From Ramazzottius varieornatus (lineage: Eukaryota; Tardigrada; Eutardigrada; Parachela; Ramazzottiidae): a DNA stretch of 64,000 bases. The notes beneath the pieces were generated by a model. That model ran no database searches and was not told the DNA's origin. It saw only the letters and a program-made list of their open reading frames with translations. The position numbers and the translations under genes are program-made. Shown here piece by piece: positions 58,538 through 64,000 of the stretch. Within the stretch, counting starts at the first letter, position 1. Each line of letters opens with the position of its first letter. The stretch is taken from NCBI GenBank assembly GCA_001949185.1, contig BDGG01000002.1, positions 4,020,448 through 4,084,447 on the forward strand, written 5' to 3'.

Positions 58538-60676
58538 TCCTTTGCGATGGGGATTCCGGTAAGTGGATTAAAGAGGCAGTAACGATAATTTCTGTAAGAC
58601 TGGCAGATCTTCTTCACCAAGTAAGTCGCCGCTTAAACGCAGAACGAGCTGAATGGGTTTAATTACGTCACAGCGGTACGGCGACTGGACGGGAATGGAT
58701 GACGTCAGGCGGATGACATCAGAAAATTCAAACAATTTAACCGCAAACAGATCAAACGATTGCTCACTTTTCTTCTTTCTTGTAGGCTCATTCAACCAGC
58801 AGCGAAGCTTCCTTCCACCAACAATGCGGCACTCTTCGGGGGAGAAACGGTGAGCCTGAAGAAAAGCACCATTGGACTGAGCGGAGAAAATTACAGGATG
58901 GAGTGTCAAAAACAGCTAGAGAGGTACGAGTGGAAGAGTTACTACGAGATTGACGCCCGTCGTTCAGCAGATTCGGCTGAAACGAATGGTGTAGGAGTGC
59001 AGCTAGCGCGAGGGTTCCTCTTGTGCTACGCAGTACACAAGGCGGACTTTACCCCAGTGTTCGGGCTGATAAAGAGCTGAAAGATGGATCGATGAATTTT
59101 ATTGATTTTTCCTCTTAGGCACAAGACTAGTCACGTCCGCAGCGTCGAGAATCCTTCCTCGGCCTACCCCGTGCGGATAGTACTAGAATGAGGTTATTTT
59201 AGACTAAGAGAAAAAATAGTAGACGTACTTGTATGATTTCACAAGCGTCGAGCGTCTCGGCGGCAGCTTCCTTTCCAACGCCAATGGGTAATCCGATGCT
59301 GCGAGTGTTCAGCCAAATTTGACACGGTCGCTTCTGAAAGTCGCTCCCACCAAAGTCACAAAATCGATGAGATCAGTCTTAATCAACAGCACACGAACCT
59401 TTCCATGCTCGGCGCACAGACCCTGCGGAAAAAAGTCCACTTGATGTCAATGCCGGGTTTTATAGACCGGCTTCGGATGAATTATGCCGGATATAAAGAA
59501 GGCTCTTGCTGCGCTTCGTTGTATTTGACTGTGGAGATTTTGTTACACTTAATTTGCGCTCGGCTGGAGTTGTTTGGCGGGATGGCGATCAACGTCAGCC
59601 TTTCCTCTCTCGGTGGCCGAACATTTGTCACTGCTTGACCGGTTTTGAAAGCTACAGTGTCGCCATGATGATCCCTTGAATAAACAAAACGGCAGTTAGA
59701 TGAGGAAGTAATGTGTCTGCTGAGTTCTTTACGTTTTCCGATCGACCCCTATAATCTTGTAGGTCTTACTGGAGGAAAGCAAACGGTACGCGCCAGCTTC
59801 CAGCTGAGACTTCAGAGTTTTTTCTGATGGTTTCTCCCCCTTGGGAGACCAACCATTCCGTAATGGCGGTTTTATGGTTCTTGAACGTGCGATGTGTTCT
59901 TCCAAGGAGGAACGTATAATGGTCGCGCAGTGTCGACCTTTCCAACGTTCTGTGTTTTAGTGCGTACCGGAAATTTCTTGTGAGTTAATCAAGAAAGATT
60001 TTTTCAAGTCCGAGGCTTGTTTTCGGGAGCGCCACTCTCCCAGAACAGGGAGGAAAGCCCTGAAAGGGGCTGAATAGTATGAGACTCTGTACATGCGGAA
60101 GTACAGCGCCACCTGTAGCACCGAAGGACTTATCAGACACCAAGTACCACTCGCTCGCGGTTTCCGACTGCGGTAATTGAAGTTCTACCAGGCAGCTCTT
60201 GGATGCAATCCCGTGCGGAGCCGAGATGACTGATAGGTACAGGGCTAAAGGGAAGCAGACTCCTTGGGAAATTGACCGGGTTATACTTTTATGCTCTCAA
60301 GTTTTACGAGTAATGCTTCCGTATTACTGGCATTCGATTTGCTGGCGGAGAGAACACTTTAGAATAGTACGCACCTTGCAACCAATCTGTTGCCTGAAGG
60401 CCGACAGTTCGCGTGTTTTTTCCACTACAAAGGGGCAAGGAGTGCCGAGCAAGCAGAAGCTGAAGTGGAAGGACACATCCATTTTCAAGTTCGAACGTGA
60501 TTGGCGAGAACAAAAACTTAAGAGGCACAGGATGCTTCCTCAACTAGCATATGAAAATTTAAATTACTGGAGGCGAAGGTCAAGGAAGTAACCGTTGCGG
60601 CACTCTATCCGTTGAGGAATCCGTGGACGCAAGGCTAATCGCAGGATCTTTCCTTTTACACGCAAGGACTTTTGTC
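58538..60676. other. Intergenic, no supported gene
   Basis: About 2.1 kb. Open stretches (58760-59080 plus, 60199-60591 plus) lack recognisable domains and splice partners. Around 59270-59430 the minus strand has a coding-like piece (GKVRVLLIKTDLIDFVTLVG) that may be a gene relic. The upstream regions of the tetraspan and secreted-peptide genes are here. Confidence 0.35.
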
Positions 60677-61025
60677 ATGGACTATTCACGCCTACTCATC
60701 GTGACTGTGGTCCTCGGGTCCTTTGCGAGCTGCCTGTGCCGGACTATGGAGCGGAAGTCATCCTTCAATCAACTAGAAAGCATCGCCCCAGCCGCCCATC
60801 CGGACGGTAGGTCGATCGTTCGTCCAGTGAGAAACCGATGATGTCGATCTAGAAGATAGCACTACTTTTTTGTGCATGATCCTTTCAGATTTGGTTGTTC
60901 ATCGAGCAAAGCGTCAGATGTGGGGAAGCTATGGAATCGGCGGAGGGATGCGCGGCCTTCTTTGGGGACTTGTTCTCGGTAACCTTCTCACTCCGCCGCC
61001 ACCAGCTGCGCCACCGCCAAAATAA
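60677..61025 (+). CDS. Small secreted peptide precursor, copy 1
   Basis: Exons 60677-60806 and 60889-61025 join to 88 residues. An N-terminal signal peptide (MDYSRLLIVTVVLGSFASCL, cleavage near residue 20) leads to a spacer of about 30 residues (RTMERKSSFNQLESIAPAAH), then a dibasic site in VVHRAKR|QMWGSYG. The segment after KR starts with Gln, which often cyclises to pyroglutamate, and reads GGGMRGLLWGLVLGNLL before a proline-rich end (TPPPPAAPPPK). The architecture (signal, propeptide, KR, short hydrophobic Gly/Trp peptide) fits a neuropeptide-like or antimicrobial-type precursor; that is inference. Copy 2 at 61655-62028 shares intron position and phase, the KR|Q site and the GG.RG.LWGL.LG.L core. 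Confidence 0.78.
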
Positions 61026-61654
61026 TTAATGAGCCGCCGGTCCTTCGGTTAAAACCATTACTCTTCCGTCGAAATGTTCTTCCATATGACGTATTGATAA
61101 TGCTTCATGAACGTGCCCCATCTACATATATACGTCATCTCGAGTACTGTGTGCTCCTTAAAAAATAAAGTCGTCTTCTTAGCCTAGTACGCCGCTGACT
61201 GTGGACCCTTTTGTGAAACGGCCCATAACTGTAGTAACTGTTGGAAACAGCAAGAAAACTTTCGGCACGAGTGGGACGACTTGGACGTCGTCCATGCATT
61301 AACAACTGTCCAGTGGTCACCGCGCGCGCGCGCGATCTGTATCGAATGAAACTCGAGACTCGAGAGCTACCAAATTTCATAATTCGCTCGAAAGCTAGAC
61401 AATCATCACGAGGGAACAGTGTTAGTGTGTGAATAGGTTTTGAGTTACGGTACGAGCAAGAACCGATTTCGATGATGGGATATTACCGTGATTCAAATGG
61501 CGTTATTACGATGTATTTCCCCTCGACGATCGAATCTGAATTACTTGCTTCCTGTCCAGGTATATAATAATGGGCTTCCGACGACAGAGATCCGGACAGT
61601 TGAAGAGTTAGGCTTGTGATCGTTGCTGTCGTATGCTCTGCTGAGAACTTTGTG
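61026..61654. promoter_or_regulatory. Spacer between tandem secreted-peptide genes
   Basis: Contains a (CG)n run at about 61319-61335 and a TATA-like TATATAATAA at 61561-61570, about 90 bp before the copy 2 start, which is a plausible core promoter. No coding exon was seen. Confidence 0.45.
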
Positions 61655-62028
61655 ATGGATCATTCGGCTTTGCTTATCGTAACTATTTTCTGCGGGTCCT
61701 TCGCGATCAATTTGTGCCGACAGGAGGGACGCAGATCCTCCTTCAACGGCTTGGATATTGCGCCGCTAGCCGAGACAAGCGGTAAATTTCATTTTCACTT
61801 GTGGGCAAGTCGTGAATCTGTTCATTGTCGTCTGTTATGGTTAGGTTTCATTGTCTAGACTCTGTTGTGATTCGGACAAAGCGGCAGTGGGACAAGTACG
61901 GTGTGGAAGGCGGGCTGCGGGGAATGTTGTGGGGACTGATTCTTGGGGGACTGTTTCACGCACCGGCGCCGCCAGCCGGAGGAGGAGGAGGAAAAGAGGG
62001 AGGCGACAAGGGAGGAGCTCCAGGATAG
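61655..62028 (+). CDS. Small secreted peptide precursor, copy 2
   Basis: Exons 61655-61781 and 61859-62028 join to 98 residues. The signal peptide is MDHSALLIVTIFCGSFAINL. The propeptide (RQEGRRSSFNGLDIAPLAET) mirrors copy 1 (SSFNQLESIAP). The processing site is VVIRTKR|QWDKYG, followed by VEGGLRGMLWGLILGGLF. The tail differs: copy 1 ends in polyproline, this one in a Gly/Lys-rich stretch (GGGGGKEGGDKGGAPG). Tandem duplication with conserved processing site and core but divergent tail suggests the core is the functional peptide. Confidence 0.78.
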
Positions 62029-63512
62029 GCCTCAAAACCATTCAGCAACCAAAACATCTGACCGTAAATTATTATCTTCTTTTCTAAACCCCACGTTTCA
62101 GAATTATGCGGAGACGCTCGAGTTCAATCTGCAGATTGCAAGAGAATCTGAATTTTACTCCTGTCTGAGAGTAGAATAGTGAACGACTGTTAAAAACCCC
62201 TCGGATGTGCTTGGTGGTTTATGGTGAGCTGCGGGTGTTAGTCGAGAGGTACCTCCGAACTGAGTGACGGCTGACGGAGCTCCTCGCATTGGTTTCTGCC
62301 GTAGCCGGAATATCCGGACGAATTCCGAAGTCGATCACGATCATGTCATGCGTCACTAGTCGAGCAAACTGGTATGTCGCGCCTGACGTTACTGTGGCCA
62401 GTTACGTAATCATTCCATGAGGCTCTGCAAGCGCGCGCCGGACAGTACTCACGTCATTGGGAGACGAGAGTACTGTCCGGTACTTTTTCTGGCGAAAATA
62501 GGCCAAAATATTGGACTTTGGTAGACGAAAGAAGGCGCACCCCTAGCTGGGAGACGAGATTTTGGGGAGACTTCCGTGGCCACATACTTTGGGAGACGAG
62601 ATTTAGGGTGCCCGGCTCGCGCTTGAGGCTCTGCATTCATGCATTCATCGCCTCAGAATCGATGGGGACACTAGAAGGCTCCTGATGGTCTCCTGCACAG
62701 CAAGCACAGTATAATGACTATGCAGTCTTTGGTAGCTTCTGGGTACTTCGGTGCGGCTCATAATCCTATCGTTTCCTGTCTGGATCAAACACGAAGTCTG
62801 CGCATGTCGGGACGTTCCTCTAAGTGAGCCACTTGTGTCTTCTCCTTTGGCAGATACTTGTAGGCATCAGAAATGACCTCACGGCTCATTGAGCTAGCTG
62901 TGAGCGTCCGCGGATCAGTAGTCAAACAAAAACGCTATAGCGAGCCTGATCATCGACCATGCCGAACAGTGCGGCCACCGTAGAGCTCCCTCGTCGCTTT
63001 TCACTTACCGGCAGATCTTTGCTTGTAGATCTCCGCACGAGAAGATCCGCAAATATGGGTCAACACTTCTCACTCGACACGTTTGTTTGCGACACATACC
63101 AGAGCACCGCAATGGCGTTGATGCGGCAGATGAGCCGCTAGTCGCCCTCCTCCCACGAACGTTGTACATCTTCGCGGGCTCACCTTCGCTCACCATAACT
63201 GTAGGGTGTATATGCCTCTCCGCTAGACCACTTGATCTACTCTCAATCAGTCAAACGTCGTGAAAGTGAAATAAAAAAACCGAATGTCGGTGAGTGTGGC
63301 AACATTAGCGTAGCCTCATTGTCCGCCATAATGAGATCATGGATGTACGATGAGCCGGCGATCCGTTTTTGTAGAGTACAATCATTATTAACGGCATGCT
63401 GTTGCATCCATCGCACTCGACGGATCGTTGCTCCTATTGAATTTCATCTTCATGCCACACTTTATTGAGTGTGGCGTTTAATTACGCCTATGTCAGATGT
63501 ATTTCGTGAAAT
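62029..63512. other. Right-end intergenic region with repeats, no supported gene
   Basis: Contains the inverted repeat at 62439-62481 and three copies of GGGAGACGAGA (about 62459, 62549 and 62589). Open stretches at 62959-63141 and 63232-63468 show no domain. Confidence 0.4.
62439..62481. repeat. Short inverted repeat with GGGAGACGAGA direct repeats downstream
   Basis: CCGGACAGTACTC ... GAGTACTGTCCGG forms a 13-bp-arm inverted repeat with a 17-nt spacer. The spacer begins the first of three GGGAGACGAGA units that recur to about 62600. Confidence 0.8.
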
Positions 63513-63608
63513 GGAGCTGGGCAGACAAAACGTGCAGGATCGTCACCTCAAGTGGCGTACGTTCCCGTTTTACTAAGCGGAAAGGTGCGCCACGCTACCG
63601 AGCTGCCA
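63513..63608. mobile_element. Palindromic element, copy 10 (intergenic as far as visible)
   Basis: GAGCTGGGCAGACAAAACGT then CAGGATCG and CCTCAAGTGGCGTACGTTCC on the left; AAAGGTGCGCCACGCTACCG then AGCTGCC on the right. This is the only copy in the window not clearly inside an intron, though an unrecognised gene could surround it. Confidence 0.7.
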
Positions 63609-64000
63609 AATGAATGGGGCTTGAAGTTCTCAACCCGCGAGCTCTGCTGGCATTCTTCACAATCAAACCTAAAGTACCTGCCAGATTTAAACTGCTAAGA
63701 AAGTGTTTATAGCGTCACGGCTAATTAACACTTGACGTAACGCTTTAATCGGTTGTTTGCAATTACTCTCAAAGGTGTGATACGCAACGTAATCAGCACA
63801 TCTCTTCCTGATAAACGCAGAGAATGTCGGTGCCATTAAGTGTCTTTATCGTAACGCAGTTCAGGTGTGAACTTAGCGCTATTTCTGGACGTGCCTGTCT
63901 TAATCTAACATTTGTTGACTCGGGAACCTTTATCGTACAAGGACAGCACGACCGAACGCCGCTGCGCCAGGCTGCGGCCTAATCGCATAAGACTCCCAGC

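Noticed and set aside
58568-59080. Overlapping open frames of about 110 residues on both strands
   Set aside because: No domain, and no splice support; the position fits the upstream region of the tetraspan gene.
1-64000. tRNA or rRNA genes
   Set aside because: I noticed no cloverleaf with a recognisable T-loop (GTTCGAATC-like) in proper context and no rRNA-like block; a covariance-model scan would be needed to be sure.

Overview
This is a gene-dense, intron-rich nuclear window from an animal. Introns are mostly 40-250 nt with GT..AG borders. The gene content (a ROR/HR3 nuclear receptor, centriolar POC5, intraflagellar-transport IFT70, NRDE2, DCP2, PUS3, TMEM267, a PRDM-type PR domain) is metazoan. 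An HR3-like receptor plus a compact genome of medium GC suggests an ecdysozoan, and a tardigrade is my best guess. That guess is inference; nothing in the window proves the species.

Layout. 1-2202 (+): 3' part of an HR3/ROR nuclear receptor. 3280-6628 (-): two paralogous proline-rich one-pass membrane proteins; a third, much shorter paralogue lies at 20349-20704 (-). 7332-10096 (-): POC5. 11290-12560 (+): decayed dihydrodiol dehydrogenase-like gene. 13519-15370 (-): zinc alcohol dehydrogenase of microbial type. 16169-17015 (+): TMEM267, convergent with a 3-beta-HSD family enzyme (17301-18768, -). 21336-22915 (+): PUS3. 23720-24745 (+): SON-like G-patch/dsRBD protein, convergent with NRDE2 (24941-28732, -), which is divergent from DCP2 (29668-31299, +). 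31602-32748: foldback element around an assembly gap. 33682-35333 (+): galactose mutarotase. 35563-38542 (-): IFT70/TTC30.

38871-55580 is the accessory region. It holds four minus-strand copies of a PR-domain plus C2H2 zinc-finger gene (three apparently intact, one wrecked), alternating with two plus-strand BTB-BACK genes that both look broken. The array is loaded with young terminal-inverted-repeat elements.

57457-58537 (-): four-pass membrane protein. 60677-62028 (+): tandem pair of tiny secreted precursors with a KR|Q processing site.

Cilium/centriole genes (POC5, IFT70) and RNA-handling genes (PUS3, SON-like, NRDE2, DCP2) recur here, but they are separate eukaryotic transcription units, not operons. 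The most notable non-coding signal is a short palindromic element (core near AAGTGGCGCAC) present about ten times, nearly always inside an intron. All exon borders were placed by eye from splice consensus, reading phase and remembered family patterns; no alignment was run.
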